Of a stretch of DNA of 64,000 nucleotides, positions 41,729-50,450 are shown one piece after another. How positions within the stretch are numbered: position 1 is the first letter of the stretch; each line of letters starts with the position of its first letter. The notes under the pieces are model-generated. The model did no database searches. It was given only the letters and a program-made list of their open reading frames with translations, and had not been told where the DNA came from. Source of the stretch: Lachnospiraceae bacterium (GTDB lineage Bacteria; Bacillota; Clostridia; Lachnospirales; Lachnospiraceae); contig JAAVZL010000020.1 of assembly GCA_022791635.1 (NCBI GenBank), forward strand, positions 42,877-106,876, read 5' to 3'. The translations under genes were made by a program, and so were the position numbers.

Positions 41729-42520
41729 TTACCTCCAAAGGGTGAAGAGGAAGCCCTCCCGGTTATCTCCGGATACCTGGAAGGGAAGATAGCCGGGAAG
41801 GGTAAGTTCTGTGGAATCCCCTTCTGCTTTCTTATAGAAGATTTCAAAGCTTTTATTTTCGATGCGGACCATAAGATGACGGCCTTCATAGGGAAATTCC
41901 TTCAGATAGTCCAAGTATTCCTCCAGGCAGAAGCCGTGAGTCTCCATGATGGAGGCATGGGGAAGGCCCACATAGCGGAAATGCCAGGGCTCCGGGGCGA
42001 TCCCTGTGAGCGGCTCCTTTCCCTCCGGATAGCGCTCCACGAAGCCGTAAGAGGCTGCCTTTTGGCGGAAGCGTCCGCAGATGCCGTCTCTCGGGAAATA
42101 GGGCCGCAGAAAATCAACGGGCTCCCGGTTGAGGGCCAGATCAATGGCCAGTCCCGTTTCGTGCTCGCTGTGACCCGGCAGGGCCACATAGCTTTCGGTA
42201 AAGGCTTTGCCGTGGTCCTGCAGGGAGGAGGCGTAGAGATCCTCCTGCTCCTTGCGGGTGCGAAAGCCGCTGACAGGCAGCAGGGAGGAGCCGCTTCCGA
42301 TGGTGGCAAATAAGGTTTCCAGGACCAGGGCGGTCTTTCGCTCCAGAAAGATCTCAGGGTGGGTGGGAGCTGGTTTTTGTTCCGGGAAGGTCTGGACTGT
42401 CCTTTGCTCCAGGGGGCGGATTTGTTCCGGCGGGATGATCTGACGCAGGGGATAACGGGAATTCACCAAGAGCAGACTTCCTCCATAGATCTGCTCCCGG
42501 TGAAGGGTTACCGCCTTCAT
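41729..42520 (-). CDS. vanXY: VanXY-type D,D-peptidase/carboxypeptidase
   Basis: A 263-residue VanY-superfamily metallopeptidase that removes D-Ala-ending precursors. Zinc and catalytic motifs: SGFRTRKEQEDLY, PGHSEHETGLAIDLAL (SxHxxGxAxD), and PEPWHFRYVG with catalytic Glu and zinc His. No signal peptide is seen, as expected for cytoplasmic VanXY. A C-terminal extension of about 65 residues follows the catalytic domain. It overlaps vanG by 4 nt, and its stop lies 2 nt before the membrane gene's start. Confidence 0.9.
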   Translation of the reverse strand: MKAVTLHREQIYGGSLLLVNSRYPLRQIIPPEQIRPLEQRTVQTFPEQKPAPTHPEIFLERKTALVLETLFATIGSGSSLLPVSGFRTRKEQEDLYASSLQDHGKAFTESYVALPGHSEHETGLAIDLALNREPVDFLRPYFPRDGICGRFRQKAASYGFVERYPEGKEPLTGIAPEPWHFRYVGLPHASIMETHGFCLEEYLDYLKEFPYEGRHLMVRIENKSFEIFYKKAEGDSTELTLPGYLPFQVSGDNREGFLFTLWR

Positions 42521-43566
42521 GGCTCCACCGCCAGACGGATGAGGGCGTCCACGATTTCCTCGAAGGTCATACCGATGCCTTTCAGCATACTGGGATAGCG
42601 GCTGTGGGAGGTAAAGCCGGGGATGGTATTGACTTCGTTGAATACCAGCCGTCCGTCGGGGGTGAGGAAGAGATCCACCCGGGCAAAGCCCTTGCAGGAC
42701 AGGAGGCGGTAGATGCGGCCGGCCGTTTCTCGGATACGCGCGGCCGCTTCCGGGCTGATGCGGGCGGGCATATGAATCCGGGAGGTTTTCAGGGTATATT
42801 TTTCTGTGTAGTCAAAGAAGCCCTCCGACAGCTCGATTTCATCCGGCTCTCCCAGGATCAACTCGTTATTTCCCAGAACGGCGCAGCCTACCTCAAAGCC
42901 GGGGATGGCTTCCTCCACGATGACGCAGTCGTCGTGGGAGAAGGCCAGTGTAATGGCTTCCTCCAGATTGCCGGGCGTCTCGATTTTGGTGATGCCGAAG
43001 GAGGAGCCGGCCTTTACGGGCTTTACAAAGAGAGGGTAGGTCAGGTGTTCTGTCATGGCGAACTGTTCGGCCTCCGTAGGCATACGCCGGAAAAGTACGG
43101 ACTTGGGAACCTCGATGCCGTCCAGATTTACCAGGGTATGGGCCAGATGCTTGTCCATGCCGAGGACGGAGCTTTTCATGCCGCAGCCTACCACGGGAAT
43201 GCCGGCCAGCTCACACAGGCCCTGGACGGTGCCGTCCTCACCGTTTTTTCCGTGAAGGATGGGGAAGACTGCGTCCAGCCGGATGAGCTCAATCTCGCCG
43301 CCCCGCATGAGGTAGAGTCCGTGGTCTGTCCGGTTGGGGGAGATCATGGCCGGGAAACAGTCGGCGGAGGCCCAGGCATCTTCCGGGATCCGATCCAGGT
43401 CTCCCTGGTAGTAAAGCCAGGTGCCCTCTCTGGTGATGCCCACAAGATGCACCTGATATTTTTCCTGGTTGATATGTGAAATGACGGAAAAGGCGGACTG
43501 AAGAGAAACCTCGTACTCCGTGGAGCAGCCGCCGAATAAAATTGCAAGCACTGTTTTGTGTTCCAT
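42517..43566 (-). CDS. vanG: D-alanine:D-serine ligase, VanG type
   Basis: A 349-residue ATP-grasp ligase, the usual VanG length, starting at ATG 43566 (frame-open upstream codons lack a site). N-terminal LFGGCSTEYEVSLQSA, central GTVQGLCELAGIPVVGCGM, the substrate-loop motif GFFDYTEKYTLKTSRIHMPARI typical of D-Ser-using ligases, and FNEVNTIPGFTSHSRYP. It makes D-Ala-D-Ser for wall precursors that bind vancomycin weakly. It follows a terminator and a promoter with VanR-like boxes, so expression is likely inducible. Confidence 0.95.
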   Translation of the reverse strand: MEHKTVLAILFGGCSTEYEVSLQSAFSVISHINQEKYQVHLVGITREGTWLYYQGDLDRIPEDAWASADCFPAMISPNRTDHGLYLMRGGEIELIRLDAVFPILHGKNGEDGTVQGLCELAGIPVVGCGMKSSVLGMDKHLAHTLVNLDGIEVPKSVLFRRMPTEAEQFAMTEHLTYPLFVKPVKAGSSFGITKIETPGNLEEAITLAFSHDDCVIVEEAIPGFEVGCAVLGNNELILGEPDEIELSEGFFDYTEKYTLKTSRIHMPARISPEAAARIRETAGRIYRLLSCKGFARVDLFLTPDGRLVFNEVNTIPGFTSHSRYPSMLKGIGMTFEEIVDALIRLAVEP

Positions 43567-43683
43567 AATAATAACAACATCCTTTCTCTTTCTGTAAAGC
43601 CTGTCCTTAGGGGCCAATGTCATGAAGTTAAGCCTGCAAAGACTGCAGGCGCAGGGAAGGAGGCCGCCCCTGAGGATATATTT

Positions 43684-43736
43684 ATCATAGAGCGTTGTGG
43701 TGACAGGACCATGACTTTTCAGTGACAGTATTGTCA
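43684..43736 (-). promoter_or_regulatory. vanG promoter with 11-bp-phased VanR-like boxes
   Basis: On the minus strand, three GTCA half-sites read TGTCA, GTCA, TGTCA; on the plus strand they are TGACA at 43701 and 43723 and TGAC at 43712, exactly 11 bp apart. The most upstream is part of a perfect TGACA-N4-TGTCA palindrome (43723-43736). A -10 TATGAT lies at 43689-43684 with no good -35, typical of promoters activated by OmpR/PhoB-type regulators. Confidence 0.7.
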
Positions 43737-43737
43737 T

Positions 43738-43775
43738 AAAAAAGCAGGTCCATACCTGTATGGTATCAGACCTGC
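43738..43775 (-). terminator. Terminator after vanS
   Basis: On the minus strand, GCAGGTC pairs with GACCTGC (43775-43769, 43750-43744), with an inner ATACC/GGTAT stem, followed by U6. It separates vanRS from the resistance genes. Confidence 0.9.
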
Positions 43776-43878
43776 GGATGAAAAACCTGTAGATTCTCTG
43801 TTGGGAAGCTTAAGAATGACAGAACAAAATATTAATTTTATATGAGATTTCCGGAATAACCGGATATCCGGAGACTCT

Positions 43879-45018
43879 TTACGGCGCCTTATCTGTGGCA
43901 GGCAGAGAGATGGAAAATACCGTTCCCTCCTCGCTGCTTTCGGCAGAGATGGAGCCATGGTGGGCGGTGACAATTTCCTTGGCAATGGCCAGTCCCAGGC
44001 CTGCGCCGCCGGTGCTGGTGGAACGGGCGCTGTCCAGACGGAAGAATTTTTCAAAGATGGAGCGCAGATTCTCGGGAGGAATCACAGGCCCCTGGTTGGT
44101 AAAGGTGATGCGGACCGTTTGTCCCTCCTGCCAGGCGCGGATCTCGATGGCCGTATCCGGATAGCTGTAGGCGGCCGCATTTTTGAGAATGTTGTTGAAC
44201 ACCCGGGCCAGCTTGTCGGGATCGCCGGGAAGAATCAGATCCTCCGGCACGTGTACGTGAGCCGTTTTCCCGGCCGGGGACAGAATGGGGTAGAATTCCT
44301 CCACCATCTGCTGAAGCATATAGGAGAGGTGGAGATTTTCCCGGTTTAAGGGGATGGACTGGAGATTAAACCTTGTAATTTCAAAAAATTCGTTGATCAG
44401 CTGCTCCAGACGGTAGGCCTTGTCCAGGGTGATGGACAGATATTTGGCCCGCTGCTCTATGGGCAGATCCGGCGCCTCGTGCATCAGATCCAGATAGCCG
44501 ATGACCGAGGTCAGAGGCGTGCGGATATCGTGAGCCAGATAGACCACCAGATCATTTTTGCGCTGCTCGGCCTGGCGGGCGTCCCGCTCCCGTTTTTCCA
44601 GAACATTTTTGCATTCGTTGAGCTTTAATTCCAGAAAGCTCATTTCCGGCGAGAGAGTGATAAGCTCCCGGGATTCATCCAGAAGAGCGTCGCAGCCGGC
44701 AGAGATTTCATTAAAGTAGCCGGTCACCCAGCCAATGGAATAGTGGAAAACAAAAATGAGGGCAATGATGATGGTGACGCACATAATCATGTCCAGATTT
44801 TCCCGGAAGGTGGTTTCGTAGATATAGAGAGCATCCTGGTACTCCAGACGGAATTTGCTGGCCAGGAAGGTGACCACGGCCTCACCGAAATGCCCCCGAA
44901 TAAGCTCCCGGAAGAGGAAGATCATTCCGATGGAAGCAAGAATCAGAGTGAACATTTTTTGCATCATTTTCCGCTCAAACAGATAGTAATTGCTCTTTCG
45001 TACCTTTTTTCTACTCAA
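43879..45018 (-). CDS. vanS: VanS sensor histidine kinase
   Basis: About 379 residues from TTG 45018, which overlaps the vanR stop (TTGAGTAG); ATG codons about 18 residues further in are alternatives. Two membrane helices (about 25-42 and 75-97) flank a short extracytoplasmic loop. Next come a HAMP-like linker, the H-box YLAHDIRTPLTSVIGYLDL, N-box NNILKNAAAYS and G-box GAGLGLAIAKEI. It senses glycopeptide-related stress and phosphorylates VanR. Order vanR-vanS is as in VanG clusters. Confidence 0.9.
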   Translation of the reverse strand: MSRKKVRKSNYYLFERKMMQKMFTLILASIGMIFLFRELIRGHFGEAVVTFLASKFRLEYQDALYIYETTFRENLDMIMCVTIIIALIFVFHYSIGWVTGYFNEISAGCDALLDESRELITLSPEMSFLELKLNECKNVLEKRERDARQAEQRKNDLVVYLAHDIRTPLTSVIGYLDLMHEAPDLPIEQRAKYLSITLDKAYRLEQLINEFFEITRFNLQSIPLNRENLHLSYMLQQMVEEFYPILSPAGKTAHVHVPEDLILPGDPDKLARVFNNILKNAAAYSYPDTAIEIRAWQEGQTVRITFTNQGPVIPPENLRSIFEKFFRLDSARSTSTGGAGLGLAIAKEIVTAHHGSISAESSEEGTVFSISLPATDKAP

Positions 45019-45709
45019 TTTTGTACCCCACTCCCCACACGGTTTTGATATACTTTGGCTTTTCGCTGGAGTCATTCATCTTTTCCCGCAGATGTCGGAT
45101 GTGCACCATGATGGTGTTGTTATTGCTGCTGTAGTATTTTTCTCCCCACACGTCGAAAAAGAGACGGTCGGAGCTTACCACCTCGCCCCGGTTCTTACAG
45201 AGACTCCAGAGGATAGAGAATTCGGTGGGGGTGAGAGCCAGGGGCTTCTCATTCAGGGTGCAGGTGTGGTCCCGCTTGTTGATGGTGAGGCCGGAGATGG
45301 CGATGGTGTCCGGATCCTCCTCATGAGCCGGAAGATTGTTGTACTTGGTGAACCGGCGAAGCTGGGCCTTGACCCGGGCAATGAGCTCCAGGGGGCGGAA
45401 GGGCTTGGTGATGTAGTCGTCCGCGCCCAGGGTGAGGCCGGTGATCTTATCGATCTCCTCGTCCTTGGCAGTTAACATAATAATAGGGAAGTTCTGGGTT
45501 TCCCGGATCTTCTGGCAGATGGAGAAGCCGCTCATATCCGGCAGCATCACGTCCAGAATAGCCAGATCCGGGGTGTCATGCTCCAGATAGGAGAGGACCT
45601 CCTTGCCGTTGTAAAATTTGTGAACCTCGTAGGATTCATTGGAGAGGTAGAGCTCAATGAGATCGGCAATTTCTTTTTCGTCGTCTACTACTAAGATTTT
45701 GGCTTCCAT
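45011..45709 (-). CDS. vanR: VanR response regulator
   Basis: A 232-residue OmpR/PhoB-family regulator. Receiver: phospho-acceptor Asp53 in LAILDVMLPD, acidic pair VVDDE, and TKPF lysine. The winged-helix output domain (LTINKRDHTCTLNEKPLALTPTEFSILWSL and TIMVHIRHLREKM) binds DNA. Expected targets are the phased boxes before vanG. It starts the minus-strand vanRS transcript. Confidence 0.92.
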   Translation of the reverse strand: MEAKILVVDDEKEIADLIELYLSNESYEVHKFYNGKEVLSYLEHDTPDLAILDVMLPDMSGFSICQKIRETQNFPIIMLTAKDEEIDKITGLTLGADDYITKPFRPLELIARVKAQLRRFTKYNNLPAHEEDPDTIAISGLTINKRDHTCTLNEKPLALTPTEFSILWSLCKNRGEVVSSDRLFFDVWGEKYYSSNNNTIMVHIRHLREKMNDSSEKPKYIKTVWGVGYKIE

Positions 45710-45751
45710 ATATGTAAAGACTCCTTTTTAATAAATATCGCTACCGGTAGG

Positions 45752-45774
45752 GGCTGTCGCAAAATAGGACAGCC
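45752..45774. repeat. Short hairpin with GGCTGTCGCAAAA motif
   Basis: GGCTGTC (45752-45758) pairs with GACAGCC (45768-45774) around the loop GCAAAATAG, upstream of vanR. Related sequences occur at 52,870-52,908 and at the arm of copy B near 60,622. The shared GCAAAA loop suggests a dispersed small element. Confidence 0.55.
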
Positions 45775-45889
45775 TCCACTAGTGACAGTTTACCACATTT
45801 TCTTAAACTATATCAGAAAAAGCTGTAAAAGTTCTTTAAAAATTGGGGAGAAAATCTTAAGAAGGGATGAAGAAACGGGTGGAAGCTTT

Positions 45890-46591
45890 TCATTCCACCC
45901 GCATCATGCGATAGCCAACTCCGATATGTGTTTGTATATATTGAGGAGAGTTTGGTTCTGATTCAAGCTTTTTTCGCAGACCGGCCATAAAAACCCGCAG
46001 GGATGCAACATTATTATCCCAGCAGTTTCCCCAGATATTCTGTGTGATATAAGTATGAGTCAGAACCCGGCCCACATTTTTCGCCATCAGGCAGAGGATT
46101 TTATACTCAATGGGAGTCAAATGAAGCTCCTTCTCTCCCAGATAGGCACAGCCTGCCGCATAATCCACCTTCAGACTTCCGTTTGTAAAGACGGAGCTTT
46201 TGGCAGTTCCTTCCGGCTGCATCATGGCAAGACGACGCTGTGTGACCCGAAGCCTTGCCAGCAGCTCCTCTACGGAAAAGGGCTTCGTCAGATAGTCGTC
46301 GGCCCCACAGTCAAGGGCCTCGATCTTGTCCGCATCCTCGCTTCTTGCGCTGATGACAATGATAGGCGTGTTGGTCCAGCTGCGGATTTGCCGGATGACC
46401 TCAATACCGTCTAAATCCGGCAGGCCCAGATCCAGAAGAATGATATCCGGATTGTGAGAGGAGGCCTCGATAATGGCGGACTCTCCTCTTGAGGCGGTTA
46501 AATAGTGATAATCATGTGTTTTCAGGGTTGTGGTAATGAGGTTCCGAATGGGAGCGTCGTCCTCTACCACAAGGATCAAAGCTTTATTCAT
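45890..46591 (-). CDS. kdpE: KdpE-like response regulator
   Basis: A 233-residue OmpR-family regulator resembling KdpE: VVEDDAPIRNLITTTLKTHDY, phospho-acceptor Asp54 in IILLDLGLPDLDG, GADDYLTKPF, and a winged-helix end (LHLTPIEYKILCLMAKNVGRVLTHTYI). It overlaps kdpD by 8 nt. It likely controls potassium uptake genes, including the TrkH/KtrB gene of this block. Confidence 0.88.
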   Translation of the reverse strand: MNKALILVVEDDAPIRNLITTTLKTHDYHYLTASRGESAIIEASSHNPDIILLDLGLPDLDGIEVIRQIRSWTNTPIIVISARSEDADKIEALDCGADDYLTKPFSVEELLARLRVTQRRLAMMQPEGTAKSSVFTNGSLKVDYAAGCAYLGEKELHLTPIEYKILCLMAKNVGRVLTHTYITQNIWGNCWDNNVASLRVFMAGLRKKLESEPNSPQYIQTHIGVGYRMMRVE

Positions 46592-48578
46592 GAATATTCA
46601 CCTCTCCTAAGGGTAATGTAAACGTAAAGATACAGCCATGAGGAATCTGATCCTCAAGGGTCAGCTCTCCGCCGTGAACGCTGACAATGGATTTGCATAG
46701 AGCTAAGCCTAGTCCCAGGCTGCGTCTGCTGTCTATAATTTTATGGTCTCCGGTGAAGAACATTTCAAAAACCCGGGATTTATACGCATCCGGAATGCCG
46801 GGGCCGTTATCAGCGACAGAGATGGCGGCCATTCCCGCCCGCTTTTGCGCGCGAATCAAAATGGCAGAGCCGGCAGGAGTATACTTGATTGCGTTGTCAA
46901 CCAGATTGACAATGACCTGGAGGATTAATTTGGCGTCCATTTTCGCAAGGAGGAACTCTTCCTCGTATTCCACCGAAATTTTATGCTCGGCGCTTTTGCG
47001 ATTAATGTGACGCAGGGCTTCCTCAATTACCTCCTCTACAAGCTCCGGGGCGGAATGGAAGTTCAGCCGTCCCTCTTCGATTCTTGTAACGGAAAGAAGG
47101 TTTTCCACAAGGCTGATAAGCCACTGAGAGTCGTCGGAAATATCCGTAAACATCTGAAAGATGGTTTCCCGATCCAACTGATCAAAGTGGGAGAGGAGTG
47201 TGCTTGCATTGCCGGAGATAGAGGTCAGAGGAGTTCTCAGATCGTGGGAGATAGCACGTAGAAGATTTGCCCGTAGCTGCTCTTTCTGGGCCAGCATGGC
47301 GGCTTCCTTCTTTTCCTTGGCATTGCGATTGTTTTCGATAGCCAGAGCACACTCTCCTAAAATGGACAAAAGCATACTGCTCTCAAAAGCGTCAAGGGGC
47401 GTACCCTCAAGGACAATTCCCATGACCCCATAGACCTTTTGATTAATGCGGATAGCCAAATAGAGATTTTCTCCATAATTTAAGAGGCTGGTGGATGCAC
47501 CGGCTCTCTTTTTATTATCAAACGTCCACTGGGCTATCCTTCTTTCCTTGTCGGACAGTGTAATTTCGTTTTGTCTGCCAGAATCGGCGTGGAATATACA
47601 GGCTTTTGAAATTGTCCCCTGTTCCTCCGGAAAAACCAGAATATCCCGGCTCAGAAGCTTCATAAGCTGCCGGGCAGTGATAGTTATAATATCATTTTCC
47701 GTTTCTGCCTTTTGGAGCTGCTGATTGGTTTCCAGTAAAATTTTTGTGCGGAAAGCTGCCTGGGCTGATTGTTTGGCATGATTTTTCAGTTTGTTTGCCA
47801 GAGTTCCCGTGATCAGGGCGGCGGTAAGCATGATGGCAAAGGTAAAGGGATACCCCTGTTCATATGCATGAAAAGTAAGCCTTGGCTCTGTGAAGAGAAA
47901 ATTAAACAACAGTACGCTTACCAATGCGCTGATGACACTGCAGATATGCCGCTTGGTAAAAAGGGAGGTGAGCAAAACGCCCAGAATATAGACGGTGATA
48001 ATATTAGCCTCCGTAAAGCCCAAACTCCAAAAGAGGGTGCCAATCCCGGTTGCCCCGGCAAGGACCAGAAGCGTGATAAACAGATCCTTCCCGGAGGGCT
48101 GCATATGAAGCAAAAAGCTTTTTTTCAGCTCATAGTATTTATGCTCCACAGAGGAATCCGGAATAATATGAATATCCAGATTGGGAGCATTCTTAATCAG
48201 CTCCTCTGTTAAAGACATTTTACTCCAGAAATGGCTGCGATTAATATTGCTTCGTCCAATGACAATCTTTGTGACATTTGAGATACGGGCAAATTCTGCA
48301 ATTTGATAGGAGACATCATTCCCGTAAACAGTTGAAATAACGGCTCCCAGCTGCTCTGCAAGACGGATATTATTCTGAACCCGTGTTTTATCGGCTTCAT
48401 TCATTTTATCGGAATTGGGAGTTTCCACATAAAGAGCAGTAAACCCTCCCTGAAAGGCTTCAGCCATTCGTGCCGCAGTACGGATAATCTTGGCATTGGA
48501 GGGAGAGGCGGATAAGCAAACGAGAATATGTTCCTCTACATTGCCGCCTATCTCCTCCGGCCCTTTTGACAAATTCAT
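46584..48578 (-). CDS. kdpD: Short KdpD-like sensor kinase without the N-terminal KdpD domain
   Basis: About 664 residues from ATG 48578 (AGGTGGTG upstream). Order: universal-stress-like domain (HILVCLSASPSNAKIIRTAARMAEAF, residues about 15-140), four membrane helices (about 165-265), GAF-like region, HisKA (LRAISHDLRTPLTSISGNASTL), then HATPase (NLVDNAIKYTP, GPGIP, LGLGLALCKSI). Full KdpD has an extra N-terminal Walker-containing domain of about 200 residues; it is absent here, as in other short KdpD forms. No kdpFABC is present, so it may regulate the adjacent TrkH/KtrB. Confidence 0.88.
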   Translation of the reverse strand: MNLSKGPEEIGGNVEEHILVCLSASPSNAKIIRTAARMAEAFQGGFTALYVETPNSDKMNEADKTRVQNNIRLAEQLGAVISTVYGNDVSYQIAEFARISNVTKIVIGRSNINRSHFWSKMSLTEELIKNAPNLDIHIIPDSSVEHKYYELKKSFLLHMQPSGKDLFITLLVLAGATGIGTLFWSLGFTEANIITVYILGVLLTSLFTKRHICSVISALVSVLLFNFLFTEPRLTFHAYEQGYPFTFAIMLTAALITGTLANKLKNHAKQSAQAAFRTKILLETNQQLQKAETENDIITITARQLMKLLSRDILVFPEEQGTISKACIFHADSGRQNEITLSDKERRIAQWTFDNKKRAGASTSLLNYGENLYLAIRINQKVYGVMGIVLEGTPLDAFESSMLLSILGECALAIENNRNAKEKKEAAMLAQKEQLRANLLRAISHDLRTPLTSISGNASTLLSHFDQLDRETIFQMFTDISDDSQWLISLVENLLSVTRIEEGRLNFHSAPELVEEVIEEALRHINRKSAEHKISVEYEEEFLLAKMDAKLILQVIVNLVDNAIKYTPAGSAILIRAQKRAGMAAISVADNGPGIPDAYKSRVFEMFFTGDHKIIDSRRSLGLGLALCKSIVSVHGGELTLEDQIPHGCIFTFTLPLGEVNIHE

Positions 48579-48626
48579 GGATATCACCACCTGTAATGCT
48601 TTATGGTATACCCTACGGGTACCCCA

Positions 48627-48881
48627 TTAATGCATACCCCTGCGGGGTGGACGGACTTCGTCCGTTAAAGTATGCTTTCGTAGAAATATCGTACCACAAG
48701 AAAGCAAAGACCACAACCCTGCGGCATGCCTGCGGGGCAGTTTCAGGGGAGCTTTCTTTTCCTCCACGGCCTCCCACTGCATTCTGTAATGCTCCTGCAA
48801 AAAGCAGTCTATCTGACACATGCTGTAAAGGCCCAGGAGAATCAGTATAAGCAGAATTCCGATGAAAGCAATTTCTTTCAT
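48627..48881 (-). CDS. Small single-TM protein in the potassium operon
   Basis: An 84-residue protein from ATG 48881, with GGAGGTGACC just upstream. One N-terminal hydrophobic helix (IAFIGILLILILLGLYSM) is followed by a short charged region. The C-terminal third is encoded by small GC-rich palindromes, so the original protein may have been shorter. Its place between trkH and kdpD suggests an accessory or modulatory peptide. I do not recognise it. Confidence 0.6.
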   Translation of the reverse strand: MKEIAFIGILLILILLGLYSMCQIDCFLQEHYRMQWEAVEEKKAPLKLPRRHAAGLWSLLSCGTIFLRKHTLTDEVRPPRRGMH

Positions 48882-48914
48882 TTTGGTCACCTCCCTGTGA
48901 AAAGGAAATTCGTT

Positions 48915-50249
48915 TTATCCGACTGCTATCTGCTCCTTGGGCAGTCGGGAACAGCTTTTGCTTGTTTTTGAAAATGTAGCGTAAATGAGCGTCAATCCTC
49001 CGACCCGCCCAAAGAACATAAGCAGCATTAACATTCCCTGCGACAGCATCCCGAGCTTGGGAGTAATACCAAGAGTCAGCCCTACGGTACCGATTGCGGA
49101 GGCTGCTTCAAAAAGGCAGGTCTCCAGCGGAAGCTTTTCTACCATACTCATAATCAGTCCGCTGCAGAGAAACAAGGTAAGATACATCATGAGAATCGTG
49201 GAAGCATTTCTGGCGGCATCCTCATTTGTCCGGCGTCCGAAGAAATGGGAATCCCCTTTTCTCTGAAACACAGCAATGGAATTGGCGAAGAGTACGGCGA
49301 TGGTGGTTGTTTTCATTCCGCCTGCTGTGGAACCCGGAGAACCTCCGATGAGCATTAAAATCATCATAATACACTTCCCGGCCCCGGAAAGCGTCGTTAA
49401 ATCCGCAGTGTTAAAGCCGGCGGTTCGAGGTGTGACAGTTTGAAACAGGGCATTCAGGATCCGATTCTTTACAGGCATCTGAGCATATTCGAAGCAGTAA
49501 AAGAAAAGAAAAGGAACCAGGATCAAAATCAGAGTGGTGACGAGAATTACCTTGCTCTGCATTCGATAACGTTTAAAATGAATGCGGTTTGTACGGATGT
49601 CTTCCCAGGTAAAAAATCCGAGGCCGCCAACCACAATTAACAGAGGGATAATCATATTAATCAGCAAATTTCCCCGGTAGCCGGTAAGAGACACAAAAGG
49701 AGTCTCAACAGTTCCCAGAAGATCAAAGCCTGCATTACAGAAAGCGGAAATTGCGTGAAACAGGGCCATCCAGACACCCTTAAGCCCGTAATCCCGGCAA
49801 AATACCGGCATCATCAGAAGCGCTCCCATAAGCTCAATCAAAAGCGTCCCCTTTATGAGGAAGCCGGTAAATCTTACGATACCGCCTAGCTTGGGAGCGC
49901 CAATAGCTTCCCGCATGGTACTTCGGTGTATCAGAGAAATTTTCCGCCCGGATATAAGAGCAATGGCGATGGCTACGGTTATAACGCCCATACCGCCGAT
50001 TTGAATGAGCAACAATATCACCATTTGTCCAAACAAAGACCAATAGCTTGCCGTATCACATACCACTAATCCGGTAACACACACAGCGGATGTAGAGGTA
50101 AACAAAGCGCTGCGGAAGGGAGTTACCATACCGCTTTGGGAAGAAACAGGCAGCATTAAAAGCAGGGCGCCAATCAGGATGATGGCAGCAAAACCTGCAA
50201 TGATAATCTGAAAGGTTGTAAAATGGATTTTTTTGTGTAAAAATACCAT
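48915..50249 (-). CDS. TrkH/KtrB potassium uptake channel subunit
   Basis: A 444-residue membrane protein with four MPM repeats. Filter-like signatures: STSAVCVTGLVV, ISAFCNAGFDLLG, VTPRTAGFNTADL and AASAIGTVGLTLG, plus GGSPGSTAGGMKTTT between. It forms the potassium-translocating subunit; a partner TrkA/KtrA is not in this window. A -10 TATAAT is at 50291-50286. It is the first gene of the minus-strand block. Confidence 0.93.
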   Translation of the reverse strand: MVFLHKKIHFTTFQIIIAGFAAIILIGALLLMLPVSSQSGMVTPFRSALFTSTSAVCVTGLVVCDTASYWSLFGQMVILLLIQIGGMGVITVAIAIALISGRKISLIHRSTMREAIGAPKLGGIVRFTGFLIKGTLLIELMGALLMMPVFCRDYGLKGVWMALFHAISAFCNAGFDLLGTVETPFVSLTGYRGNLLINMIIPLLIVVGGLGFFTWEDIRTNRIHFKRYRMQSKVILVTTLILILVPFLFFYCFEYAQMPVKNRILNALFQTVTPRTAGFNTADLTTLSGAGKCIMMILMLIGGSPGSTAGGMKTTTIAVLFANSIAVFQRKGDSHFFGRRTNEDAARNASTILMMYLTLFLCSGLIMSMVEKLPLETCLFEAASAIGTVGLTLGITPKLGMLSQGMLMLLMFFGRVGGLTLIYATFSKTSKSCSRLPKEQIAVG

Positions 50250-50367
50250 AATGCGACTCCTTTGGGACTTTTTAATCTTTCTATTATTATAGCTGTTTGA
50301 GGATTAAGAACAGGTTAAATTGTTTTGGTGTGTATTAAGATTGTATAAAGAGATGGATGGTACTGAG

Positions 50368-50423
50368 TTACTGTTCACAGAATAAACAGTAACATTGATT
50401 TTGCCATCAGACAGTGCTATGAT
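50368..50423 (+). promoter_or_regulatory. Promoter and palindrome of the LacI-type regulator gene
   Basis: TTGATT at 50395-50400, 17-nt spacer, TATGAT at 50418-50423. Just upstream, TTACTGTT (50368-50375) and AACAGTAA (50385-50392) form an inverted repeat that could be an autoregulatory operator. Confidence 0.65.
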
Positions 50424-50450
50424 GAAAAAAACAGTACAGGAGCAGAAAAC

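Noticed and set aside
45890..48578. A complete Kdp potassium pump system
   Set aside because: No kdpA, kdpB, kdpC or kdpF genes are present; only the two regulators and a TrkH/KtrB-type gene.
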